From: Fibrobacter sp.
Lineage (GTDB): Bacteria > Fibrobacterota > Chitinivibrionia > Chitinivibrionales > Chitinispirillaceae
DNA: 35,219 nt
Reading direction: 5' to 3'
NCBI GenBank assembly: GCA_012519985.1
Contig: JAAYPC010000180.1
Span: 1 to 35,219 of the forward strand
The notes below the pieces were generated by a model that saw only the letters and a list, made by a program, of their open reading frames with translations, was not told the origin of the DNA and searched no databases. Shown one piece after another: positions 8,693 through 15,669 of the stretch (its first letter is position 1; each line of letters opens with the position of its first letter). The position numbers were made by a program, and so were the translations under genes.

Positions 8693-9118
8693 ATGACAGC
8701 TAAAAAAGGCGATACAGTAAGGGTTCTTTATGTAGGCAAGCTCAAAGATGATACTATCTTTGATAGTTCAGGTCAGATACCTATAGAATTTACCATAGGT
8801 GAGGGAATGGTAATTCCAGGTTTTGAGAATGCAATCATTGGTATGGATATTGGTCAGCATAAAAAAATAGAAGTTTCCTCAGACGAAGCATACGGACCTC
8901 ATCTGGATGAACTGGTTGCGACTATCAGCAGAGATCAGTTTCCTGCTGCTCTTGATCCGGAGATTGGCAAACAGGTGAAAGTAGCAAATGAAATGGGGCA
9001 AACCTTTATTATGACCATCATCGATATCAAAGATGGCACAGTTACTCTGGATGCCAACCATCCGCTGGCGGGTCAGGATCTGATTTTTGATATCGATCTT
9101 ATTGAGATACTTAAGTGA
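8693..9118 (+). CDS. SlyD-like FKBP-type peptidyl-prolyl isomerase
   Basis: 141 aa. The order of elements is that of SlyD-type FKBPs: FKBP strand start (KGDTVRVLYVGKLKDDTIFDSS), GEGMVIPGFENAIIGMDIGQ at about 46-65, the insert-in-flap chaperone domain about residues 70-125, and the diagnostic DANHPLAGQDLIFDIDLIEI at the end. It catalyses cis-trans isomerisation of Xaa-Pro bonds and acts as a cytoplasmic folding helper. Unlike E. coli SlyD it has no His/Cys-rich metal-binding tail; it stops just after the last FKBP strand, as in short SlyD homologues. A strong AAGGAG precedes the start, lying inside a palindrome. The gene is monocistronic, ending at the hairpin at 9135-9164. Confidence 0.92.
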   Translation: MTAKKGDTVRVLYVGKLKDDTIFDSSGQIPIEFTIGEGMVIPGFENAIIGMDIGQHKKIEVSSDEAYGPHLDELVATISRDQFPAALDPEIGKQVKVANEMGQTFIMTIIDIKDGTVTLDANHPLAGQDLIFDIDLIEILK

Positions 9119-9134
9119 ACCTAAATAAAAAAAA

Positions 9135-9174
9135 GGGTCGGAAAATCTAAAAATTTTCCGACCCTGTATTTTTC
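9135..9174. terminator. bidirectional intrinsic terminator
   Basis: A perfect 12-bp stem (9135-9146 with 9153-9164) and a 6-base loop, followed on the plus strand by TGTATTTTT and preceded by a run of eight A's that becomes a T-tract on the minus strand. It lies between the convergent stops at 9118 and 9190, so it can end transcription from both sides. Confidence 0.9.
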
Positions 9175-9189
9175 TGAAAAATGGTCTTT

Positions 9190-9927
9190 TTATCTGCGAC
9201 CGAATTTTATTTCTGATTCGACGGTTTTTTCAGTAGAATCAGTTTTTTCCTGAGTGAATTGTTCCTGAGCAGGTTCTGGAGTTCCTGCAGTGTTTTCTTC
9301 AGACAAGAATTTTCTTTTCGGTGCAAATTTTCTTCCATGTTGCAGGTTTTCTTCAGTTCCGAAATCAATTGGAACTAGTTCTGGTGCAACTGGAGTAATA
9401 TCTTTTGATACTTCCTGAATTGGAGTTTCGACTGGCTTGCTAATCTCTTCATTTTCTGCATTGATCTGAGACTCAACCATAGTTTTAGGATTATCTCTTC
9501 TGGAATTTTTTTCGTTCCAGTTTGAGCGACGATCACCTCGTCTTTGATCTCTGCCATTTTTACCGCCATCCCGCCGGCGATTGGTGTCTTTGGAGAAATT
9601 ATCCTGAATTTTTCTGCGAGCAAACTCCTGGTCACGCTCGGCATTTTTTAACTTCAAATTGATGTCTCTCAATGATTTCTCTACCGGATCAGCAGTTGCG
9701 GTTGTAGCGTTAGCGTTACCATGCATCTGTGATCGGTTTTTGTTATCGGTACCCGAACGTCTTTGATTCTGTCGTGGATCCCGATCTTTTCTTTCGTTAT
9801 TGAAAGAATTTCCTGTTTTCTTTTCTGCAAACTCCCGTACCATTTTTCTGGTACTTCTGAGCAGTGAAATAGTAATAATTTGCAGTATAACGACTATCAG
9901 AGTCGTGATGATTGCTGCTTCTGTCAT
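9190..9927 (-). CDS. membrane-anchored, highly charged low-complexity protein
   Basis: 245 aa. A single N-terminal hydrophobic helix (about 4-24) is followed by a basic RSTRKMVREFAEKK stretch, indicating a membrane anchor with a cytoplasmic tail. The tail is strongly biased: Asn/Arg/Asp/Gly-rich (about 40-150, with RRDGGKNGRDQRRGDRRSN), then Glu/Pro/Thr-rich. It contains only one short helical stretch (about 83-110, SLRDINLKLKNAERDQEF). Most of it is likely disordered; the arginine-glycine character would suit RNA or phospholipid contacts, but no domain is recognisable. GGAGAAG precedes the start. Function unknown. Confidence 0.7.
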   Translation of the reverse strand: MTEAAIITTLIVVILQIITISLLRSTRKMVREFAEKKTGNSFNNERKDRDPRQNQRRSGTDNKNRSQMHGNANATTATADPVEKSLRDINLKLKNAERDQEFARRKIQDNFSKDTNRRRDGGKNGRDQRRGDRRSNWNEKNSRRDNPKTMVESQINAENEEISKPVETPIQEVSKDITPVAPELVPIDFGTEENLQHGRKFAPKRKFLSEENTAGTPEPAQEQFTQEKTDSTEKTVESEIKFGRR

Positions 9928-10223
9928 ATTTTTACTTCTCCATAATGTTTTTTAATATCAGTGCATAGCTGACTTTATTTATTGGTGTTTTGTGGGCACG
10001 CTTATCTGCAATCTCTGATTGCCTAACATTAGATTGCGAGTAATGATTTGAATAATTGTATATGCACCTGATCAAGATTCAAATTTTTTAAAAAAAATGC
10101 GGTAATTTTTCTTGCTGCAATAAGCCTCCTCTCTTCAGCAAATAATTGTAGTGTTTTTCTCATTAAGCCATAGCCCCATACATTCGATGTGCTTCTATCT
10201 GTACCCAAGCATTTCAAAGAGCT

Positions 10224-10403
10224 CTACTTTTCTTCAGATCTGCTGAGTTTTAAAAACTCATTATCCAGATCTGTTGCTTTCTTGAGCAAAGCACTCAATG
10301 CCTCTATTCTTTTAAAAAGAACGTAAATTTTGCTCCAAAGAAAAATCAAAGTCAGAGAAAAAAGAAAAAAGATCAAAATCCATAAAGCTTTAATTAATTC
10401 CAT
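10224..10403 (-). CDS. small single-pass membrane protein, 59 aa
   Basis: The minus-strand frame from the ATG at 10403 to a TAG at 10224 encodes 59 aa. It has a 20-residue hydrophobic helix (ALWILIFFLFSLTLIFLW, about 6-23) and then an amphipathic, coiled-coil-like segment (YVLFKRIEALSALLKKATDL) ending in a charged tail. This bipartite pattern argues for a real small protein rather than chance, but there is no clear Shine-Dalgarno upstream and I recognise no family. It lies upstream of, and in the same direction as, the other membrane-anchored protein (start at 9927). The 296 bases between them contain no gene I can support. Confidence 0.55.
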   Translation of the reverse strand: MELIKALWILIFFLFSLTLIFLWSKIYVLFKRIEALSALLKKATDLDNEFLKLSRSEEK

Positions 10404-10513
10404 GGGGCACTCAGGCAGGAATTTATAGAACTTATATTACCAAGATATTTCACGCCAAAATACATTGCAAGCCCCAATTTATTTCTTTGTATTGTCTGAT
10501 ATTTGTTTGCATT

Positions 10514-10720
10514 GCCCTCTAAATCGGCTCCTAAGTCCCCCGCCCTCTAAATCCCCCGATGGGGGACTTTAAGATCTCATGATGTAACTGAACTTGATTC
10601 CGGGGTCTTTTCCGTTCTTAAGTCTCCCGATGTACATTGGGAGATTTAAGGGGCGGGAATGCGTTACACCCTTCAATTCAATGTGTTACAAATCTTAACC
10701 TTATGGCCATGGGATTTAGA
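10514..10720. repeat. GC-rich palindromic (REP-like) element cluster
   Basis: Within the 384-base gap between the 59-aa gene and the polyamine operon lie several inverted repeats. AAGTCCCCC (10533-10541) pairs with GGGGGACTT (10561-10569), with an inner TCCCCC-GAT-GGGGGA hairpin (10552-10566). CTTAAGTCTCCC (10617-10628) pairs with GGGAGATTTAAG (10639-10650) over 12 positions with one G-T pair. The stretch is bounded by CCCTCTAAATC on the left and GGGATTTAGAG on the right. The same words (CCCTAAATC, CCCGATG, GGGATTTAGAG) occur in the element at 17411-17505, so this is a dispersed family. It sits just beyond the end of the polyamine operon. Confidence 0.7.
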
Positions 10721-10787
10721 GCTTCCGGTCAAGTCCCCTATTATTGGATTAAGAAGACACTTGAAGACGGATCTATAAACTTTTCTA

Positions 10788-11657
10788 TCAATTAACCAGG
10801 TTTTTTACATATTGAGGTAACAAAAAGGCCCCCCTATGAATATCCTGGTTATAATAGTAACAACCCTCTTTCAGAGATTCATATCTGTCAGAATCGAATT
10901 CATCAAAAATTTTATCCTTCTGGCTGCATAAAAGGAAACTGCAGACCCCTTCAGGAAATGAACGCATCGAGCAGAGATAAGTTTTTTTGAATTGAAAAAA
11001 GGGCGAGACACTTTGAATAGTTTTTCTCAAAAATTCTCCTTTTATTATAGGAGAATCGGTCTGGAATACTGCGATTCCATCGGTAGCCAATCTTTGAGAG
11101 ACCAACCGGTGAAAGTCTGCGGTTTCCAGTGATTGGACAGGGCCACAGGGATCATAAGAATCGATTATTATGATATCAAAGGATTCCTCATTGGATTTAA
11201 GATATTGATAACCATCATCAAAAACCACCTGAACCCTGGGATCTTTGAAAGCCGCTGCCTGATTGGGGAAAAACCGTTCGACAGTATCTTTTACCATCTT
11301 ATCAATTTCCACTATAACTACATTTTTTACGGTTGTATGTTTCAGGACTTCACTGAGGCAGCCACCATCACCTCCACCGATAATACAAACCCGCGATGGA
11401 GAGTTATGCATAAGCATTGCTGGATGCACGATCATTTCGTGATAAATAATGCTGTCAGATTCAGTGAATACAATTGTACCTCCCAGACATAAAATCAGGC
11501 CAAAGCTGTAAGTATCAAACACCTCGATTTTCTGAAAAGGACTCGCATCACAGAACACCGTGTGTTTAGCTCTGATTGTCATTCCGGAAAGACCACCATT
11601 AATAAGATTTTGAATCCAAAGAGAGGATCCGCTATCAAGCTGAAAACTCAAACTCAT
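10788..11657 (-). CDS. speE: spermidine synthase (classical aminopropyltransferase)
   Basis: 289 aa. Transfers the aminopropyl group of decarboxylated AdoMet to a diamine, normally putrescine, giving spermidine and methylthioadenosine. The sequence shows YHEM (72-75), the nucleotide-binding GGGDGG (94-99), the acidic VEID strand end (116-119), DDG (147-149) and the active-site loop DSYDPCGP (166-173) with D166 and D169. Late in the protein a SFPEGVCSF block matches the YPSGLWSF region of classical spermidine synthases. The loop reads DSYDP rather than the usual DSTDP. It is last in the polyamine operon, 67 bases after the decarboxylase gene, with GAGGT upstream of its ATG. Substrate choice cannot be fixed from sequence. 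Confidence 0.9.
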   Translation of the reverse strand: MSLSFQLDSGSSLWIQNLINGGLSGMTIRAKHTVFCDASPFQKIEVFDTYSFGLILCLGGTIVFTESDSIIYHEMIVHPAMLMHNSPSRVCIIGGGDGGCLSEVLKHTTVKNVVIVEIDKMVKDTVERFFPNQAAAFKDPRVQVVFDDGYQYLKSNEESFDIIIIDSYDPCGPVQSLETADFHRLVSQRLATDGIAVFQTDSPIIKGEFLRKTIQSVSPFFQFKKTYLCSMRSFPEGVCSFLLCSQKDKIFDEFDSDRYESLKEGCYYYNQDIHRGAFLLPQYVKNLVN

Positions 11658-11724
11658 GATAACCTCTTTGTAGGAAGGAGCCTGAAAAAATCCGGAGGCT
11701 CCAGTTATAATAATGCATTCACTT

Positions 11725-12825
11725 TTAATCTACAACTACGATTTTCGCTTTTGGAAAGCCATTGAAATTCGAAGCACTTGCCGTTGTGTATGCCCCCATT
11801 GAATTAAAAACCAGAAGATCACCAATTTCCATAAGCGGCAGACTGATATTTTCATAAAGAACATCGATCGAATCGCATGTAGGTCCTGCAAGCACCGAAT
11901 TGTGGCGACGTCCGCTTCTACCGGAAATCATGGGATAATCGGCATGATCATACATTTTGCCGGAAAAAGATCCATAAAGTCCTTCATCAAGATAATACCA
12001 CCAGACACCATTGCGAAGAGACCTCCCCATGATTTTTGCAGCCAGAGTCATACAAGGGCCGCTAATTACCCGTCCTGGTTCTGCAATGATGGTATAATTG
12101 GTGAAATAACGCTCAAGATATTCGTTAATGGGCCTGCAAAACTTGGCCATAGGTAAAACAGAGGTGATATAGTTGATAGGAAACCCGCCTCCAATATCGA
12201 TTATCTGAATATCTATACCTCTGAGCGCAGCTTTCGTACAAATATCTCTGCAGTATTCCAATGCTTCAATATACTTCATGGGACTTTCGTTTTGAGAGCC
12301 AGCATGAAAACTGATGCCAGCGACACTCAAGCCCAGATCATCTGCCTTTCGAATCAGATCCCAGGTCCGCTCCGGAGCTACCCCGAATTTATGGGACAGA
12401 TTAACCAGACATCCTGGGTTTTGAATGCTCATTCTTATAAGGATCTTCAGCTTGTCTTTATAAGGAAGAAATTTCAGAAGTTCATCTTCATTGTCTGCCA
12501 CAAAAATTTTAACCCCGTAATCCAGAGCGAAACGGATATCGGAATCCCGTTTTATCGGATGAGTATGAATTGTTCTATCAGCACTGATATTGGCTGATTT
12601 GAGAATTTCGATCTCCCCGTTTGTGCAGATGTCAAAAGAGCTGTCTTCACTGTCCAGAATAGAGACAATTTCCGGTGAAGCATTCGATTTCAAAGCATAA
12701 TAAAGTACAACACCGGGTAATGCAGCCTTCAAGGTACGATAGCTTTCCCTGAGTCTGCTTTCTGATAAAAATAGAGTAGGAGTACCATGTATTTTTACAA
12801 GGTCCTGGACTTTAGCAAAATCCAT
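11725..12825 (-). CDS. ornithine/lysine decarboxylase-like, PLP fold III
   Basis: 366 aa, a fold-III (alanine-racemase-like) PLP decarboxylase. It shows YYALKSN with K46 as the PLP lysine, HAGSQ, the glycine loop GGGFP, EPGR for the phosphate, the active-site GPTCDSID (C317, D318), and MGAYTTASASNFNG near the end. The GPTCD and MGAYT blocks closely follow eukaryotic-type ornithine decarboxylase and are poor for diaminopimelate decarboxylase. The likely reaction is ornithine to putrescine; lysine to cadaverine is possible, since bifunctional bacterial members exist. It lies between two aminopropyltransferase genes, supplying their diamine acceptor. Carboxynorspermidine decarboxylase is a related alternative that I consider less likely. 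The start is 27 bases after the preceding stop. Confidence 0.85.
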   Translation of the reverse strand: MDFAKVQDLVKIHGTPTLFLSESRLRESYRTLKAALPGVVLYYALKSNASPEIVSILDSEDSSFDICTNGEIEILKSANISADRTIHTHPIKRDSDIRFALDYGVKIFVADNEDELLKFLPYKDKLKILIRMSIQNPGCLVNLSHKFGVAPERTWDLIRKADDLGLSVAGISFHAGSQNESPMKYIEALEYCRDICTKAALRGIDIQIIDIGGGFPINYITSVLPMAKFCRPINEYLERYFTNYTIIAEPGRVISGPCMTLAAKIMGRSLRNGVWWYYLDEGLYGSFSGKMYDHADYPMISGRSGRRHNSVLAGPTCDSIDVLYENISLPLMEIGDLLVFNSMGAYTTASASNFNGFPKAKIVVVD

Positions 12826-12852
12826 AAGTGTTTGTTACTCTCTTTCCAAGTG

Positions 12853-13809
12853 TCAGGAAATAAAATTGTCTGGGAAATCCGGTTTGGCATCTGTTATAAT
12901 ACGGGCAGACCGCTTCAATATTTGACTGATATAAGGAAATTGAACTTGCATGGACACATGAGTCTGGCCGGAATAAATTTCAAGATTTTCGATACCGGAT
13001 TTCTTGAGTTTTTTATCGATGGTCTGGGCTTTGATTCCCGATGCATCGATATTGTCAGAACACAGGGTTATTGACCACAGAACTGCATACATTTGTATGT
13101 AGAGGTAAAAGGGGTTAACATTCTTAAAAACGGAACGCAGTGTTTTCTGAATACAACTGAACGCTTCGGGTCTGGCCACCGGAGATTCCGAATGCATGAC
13201 AAAAATTCCATTGCTATCACGGAATGCCCGCTTAACGATGCGGAAAAATTCTCTGGTATAAAGCATCTTCGAAGGCCCATAAGGATCGGTCATATCCATA
13301 ATGATTATATCGTACTCACCCGGATGTTGTTTGGTAAAAGCCCTGCCATCGGCCACCTGCACATGCACCCTGGGATCATCGAAACTGCCTTTGTGTACTG
13401 ATTTAAGGTACTTTTTGGAAAAAGTGATCACCTTTTCATCCAGTTCCGCATGATCTACTCTTTTTACCGATGGATATTTCAGCACTTCACGCAGAATACC
13501 ACCGTCTCCACCACCGATCACCAGCACATTCCTTGGGTTTGGATGGCAACAGAAAGCAGGATGTACCATGGGTTCGTGGTAATGGGGCTCATTGCGTTCT
13601 GCAACCTGGGTGATATTATCAAGCAAAAGTACAGTGCCAAACTCATCTGTGTCAACCAGCTCGAGCTGTTGGTATTTGGTTTTGCCTTTCTGAAGCGTCT
13701 TATTTATGGTATAGTAAAAACCGAAATTGGGATTAAGAGCTTCTTTAAATACTCTACGTCTGGAAGAACGGGGATCTTTATTTACTCTCGATCGAATATG
13801 TTTCTGCAT
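12853..13809 (-). CDS. speE: aminopropyltransferase of the Thermus/ACL5 (thermospermine-type) subgroup
   Basis: 318 aa with a basic N-terminal extension of about 20 residues (RSRVNKDPRSSRRRVF). Family motifs: YHEP (77-80), GGGDGG (99-104), a His-Ala-Glu-Leu-Asp strand end (120-124), ADGRAF (153-158) and the catalytic loop DMTDPYGPSKMLYTREFF (172-189). The LYT.EFF continuation, the later SITLCSDNID (compare MASD in plant ACL5 and LLASD in Thermus SpeE) and the C-terminal segment about 265-300 resemble thermospermine synthase and the Thermus triamine/agmatine aminopropyltransferase more than classical SpeE. Its acceptor could thus be spermidine, agmatine or another amine. The start has AGGAG at good spacing and lies 28 bases inside the end of speD, indicating coupled translation. 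Confidence 0.85.
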   Translation of the reverse strand: MQKHIRSRVNKDPRSSRRRVFKEALNPNFGFYYTINKTLQKGKTKYQQLELVDTDEFGTVLLLDNITQVAERNEPHYHEPMVHPAFCCHPNPRNVLVIGGGDGGILREVLKYPSVKRVDHAELDEKVITFSKKYLKSVHKGSFDDPRVHVQVADGRAFTKQHPGEYDIIIMDMTDPYGPSKMLYTREFFRIVKRAFRDSNGIFVMHSESPVARPEAFSCIQKTLRSVFKNVNPFYLYIQMYAVLWSITLCSDNIDASGIKAQTIDKKLKKSGIENLEIYSGQTHVSMQVQFPYISQILKRSARIITDAKPDFPDNFIS

Positions 13810-14564
13810 TCAAATATCTCCTGCATTTCCTTCTTTAAGAGGGTGCGAATCCGACTGCGTTCATTTTTGCTGGGTCGCTGCAATTCAGGACCAAAGAGAT
13901 AGTTCTCCAGCTTGGGGTTTTTCAACATCATTTTGCAGTGGAAAATATTATCCGAAACAATGTTAATATCATAAGCAGTGTATTTGTTTAATATCTCATC
14001 AGAGATATAATCCTGGATTGAGGTGATGTCCTGGTCCAGAAAGATTTTTCTGCCATTAACATCGCGAGTAAAACCTCGTACCCTGTAATCCATCAGCACC
14101 ACATCTGAATCAAAGCTACTTATAAGAAAATCCAGCGCTCTAAGCGGTGAGATCGTTCCACAGGTGGAAACATCGATATCAACCCTGAAAGTAGCAATTC
14201 CGGTATTGGTGTTATTTTCGGGGTAGGTATGTGCAGCGATATGGCTTTTGTCCAGGTGCGCCAGAACCATCTCATTTTCCAGAGGATGGTGACCTTCATT
14301 GATCAATACTGTTACGCTTGCACCTCTGGGATCATAGTCCTGGGTAGAGATGTTGACTATTTTTGCCTGAATAATATTAGTCACTTCCTCAATAATGCTT
14401 CTGAGTTTTGCTGAATTGTAAACATCGTCAATATACTCAAGATAGTCAATCTGAGAAGCTTTTGAGCGGGCATAACAGATATCGTAGATATTGAAACTTA
14501 GGGATTTGGTGAGATTGTTAAAACCTTGAAGCTTAATTTTCCTTCCACGGCAACGATTAATCAT
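13782..14564 (-). CDS. speD: S-adenosylmethionine decarboxylase proenzyme, E. coli type
   Basis: 260 aa, close in length to E. coli SpeD (264) and alignable by eye along its whole length (GFNNLTKSLSF.IYDICYA; QDY.P.GASVT; TFR.DI.VSTCG.ISPL.AL; DYRVRGFTRD.NG). It makes decarboxylated AdoMet, the aminopropyl donor. Autocleavage occurs in LDKSH (104-108) before S107, which becomes the pyruvoyl group; C135 in VSTCG is the expected catalytic Cys. It is the first gene of the polyamine operon. A strong AGGAGGT lies 6 bases upstream of the ATG, inside a leader ORF whose TGA overlaps this ATG. The 3' end overlaps the next gene by 28 bases. Confidence 0.95.
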   Translation of the reverse strand: MINRCRGRKIKLQGFNNLTKSLSFNIYDICYARSKASQIDYLEYIDDVYNSAKLRSIIEEVTNIIQAKIVNISTQDYDPRGASVTVLINEGHHPLENEMVLAHLDKSHIAAHTYPENNTNTGIATFRVDIDVSTCGTISPLRALDFLISSFDSDVVLMDYRVRGFTRDVNGRKIFLDQDITSIQDYISDEILNKYTAYDINIVSDNIFHCKMMLKNPKLENYLFGPELQRPSKNERSRIRTLLKKEMQEIFECRNIFDRE

Positions 14565-14650
14565 TGAGCACCTCCTTCAACCGAATTTATTCCCGGAGGA
14601 ATCCTTCGATAAATCATTGCTTTCAATGCAGCAAAGAGAAATTCAATCAC
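14561..14650 (-). CDS. putative 29-aa leader peptide overlapping speD
   Basis: On the minus strand a GTG at 14650, preceded by AAAGGTGG at about 9 bases, opens a frame of 29 codons. It ends in a TGA that shares bases with the speD start (ATGA). An internal ATG at 14617 would give an 18-aa version without a ribosome-binding site. The peptide has a hydrophobic-then-basic first half (IEFLFAALKAMIYRR) followed by IPPG, a Pro-Pro-Gly that can slow ribosomes, and a small-residue tail (SVEGGAQ). The speD Shine-Dalgarno lies inside its last codons, so translating it should influence speD initiation. Whether it senses polyamines is inference; its reality rests on start, spacing and overlap only. Confidence 0.5.
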   Translation of the reverse strand: MIEFLFAALKAMIYRRIPPGINSVEGGAQ

Positions 14651-14668
14651 TTGCGATTACCACCTTTG

Positions 14669-14702
14669 AGAAAAAGTACCTGATGAACTCAAGAAAAAGT
14701 AC
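14669..14702. promoter_or_regulatory. direct repeat upstream of the speD leader
   Basis: AGAAAAAGTAC occurs at 14669-14679 and again at 14692-14702, a 23-base interval, each next to TTGAG or CTCAA so that a short dyad also lies between them. The pair sits between the response-regulator stop and the leader ribosome-binding site, where a promoter or operator for the polyamine operon would be. No -10/-35 pair could be assigned with confidence. Confidence 0.35.
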
Positions 14703-14717
14703 TAATATAATAGATGG

Positions 14718-15638
14718 CTATAGCTCATTAATATATAAAGGCTTGTAGCCACGATATTTGTTAGCAAAATAATTTATGAGAATAACTTCTGTTCTTCTAT
14801 TTGGAGCGATGTTGATAATCAGCCTGTCTGCAAAGAGCCTGCTCATGTGTAATCCTCTTCCGGAATCATCAAGCAATCCTTCACCGGTGATTTGACGATC
14901 GATTTTATATAGAACAGTATCCTTGGTAAGCCGTCCCTGCAGATCGGTAACCGAAACCGCATATTTTTCCCGATCATAACCGCATTCCACATAAATATAT
15001 TCTTGTGGTTCCAGATCGATATCTGTAAATTCCTGATATTTTTCGGTTCCATCATCCCGCAGCGGAGCGTGGTAAATAGCATTGGTAATGATTTCATCCA
15101 GAATCAATTTCATATCTCCGCAGGTACCGAATTTATCCACAAAAAGACTGATTATGTTTTCCCTGATCTCTCTGGCCTGACGGGAGGATTTTATCACATG
15201 TTTCTCCATCATCATGCCATCATCCAGTAAATACCGGTCCAAGCCAAAGATATCACCTGTTAAAAGCCCATAGATAAGTGAATCCAGTTCGGCAAAATTG
15301 AAGGGAACGGTTTTAGGAATTATGTTGGAAATCTCGTATTCTTTGGCAATGGTAATATATTCATCGATATTGTAAGCAGTAATCAGAGCGGTTTTGGTCC
15401 CCTTATACTCTTTGCGAACCACCTTCAGCAATTCCGGCCCACTCATTCCTGGCATATTAATATCAGAGATGACCAGATCATACTTTTTCTGCTTTAGCAT
15501 CTCCAGTGCATTTTCTCCCGTATCAGCAGTATCCAGTTCATATCTGTTTTCCAGGAAATCCACCAGCATCATCCGTATGGCTTTCTCATCATCCACGACA
15601 AGAATTCTGTACGGTAGTCTGTCATTTGCTTTTACCAT
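14718..15638 (-). CDS. response regulator with HATPase (anti-sigma/serine-kinase-like) output
   Basis: 306 aa. Residues about 10-125 are a receiver domain: VVDDE (14-18), the phosphorylation site D59 in VISDINMPGMSG, a threonine/serine-position ALITAYN and K in IIPKTVPF. The second half is not a DNA-binding domain but an HATPase_c-like fold: LILDEIITNAIYHAP (N-box, with E and N for magnesium/ATP), SVTDLQGRL (G1-like) and DDSGRGLHMSRLFADRL (G2-like), as in RsbW/SpoIIAB-type kinases and some sensor kinases. It may act on a partner protein such as an anti-sigma-antagonist, in response to phosphorylation by the kinase encoded 31 bases upstream. AAGGTGGT precedes the ATG. No STAS or sigma-factor partner is present in this window. 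Confidence 0.85.
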   Translation of the reverse strand: MVKANDRLPYRILVVDDEKAIRMMLVDFLENRYELDTADTGENALEMLKQKKYDLVISDINMPGMSGPELLKVVRKEYKGTKTALITAYNIDEYITIAKEYEISNIIPKTVPFNFAELDSLIYGLLTGDIFGLDRYLLDDGMMMEKHVIKSSRQAREIRENIISLFVDKFGTCGDMKLILDEIITNAIYHAPLRDDGTEKYQEFTDIDLEPQEYIYVECGYDREKYAVSVTDLQGRLTKDTVLYKIDRQITGEGLLDDSGRGLHMSRLFADRLIINIAPNRRTEVILINYFANKYRGYKPLYINEL

Positions 15639-15669
15639 CAGTGAATACCACCTTTTTAGTTAATATGAA

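Noticed and set aside
10029-10217. 62-aa minus-strand open frame just downstream of the 59-aa membrane protein
   Set aside because: No Shine-Dalgarno, no recognisable domain or convincing hydrophobic core; possible but not supportable from sequence alone.
14565-14717. SAM riboswitch upstream of speD
   Set aside because: I could not find the conserved paired regions of a SAM riboswitch; the leader ORF and direct repeats explain the region better.
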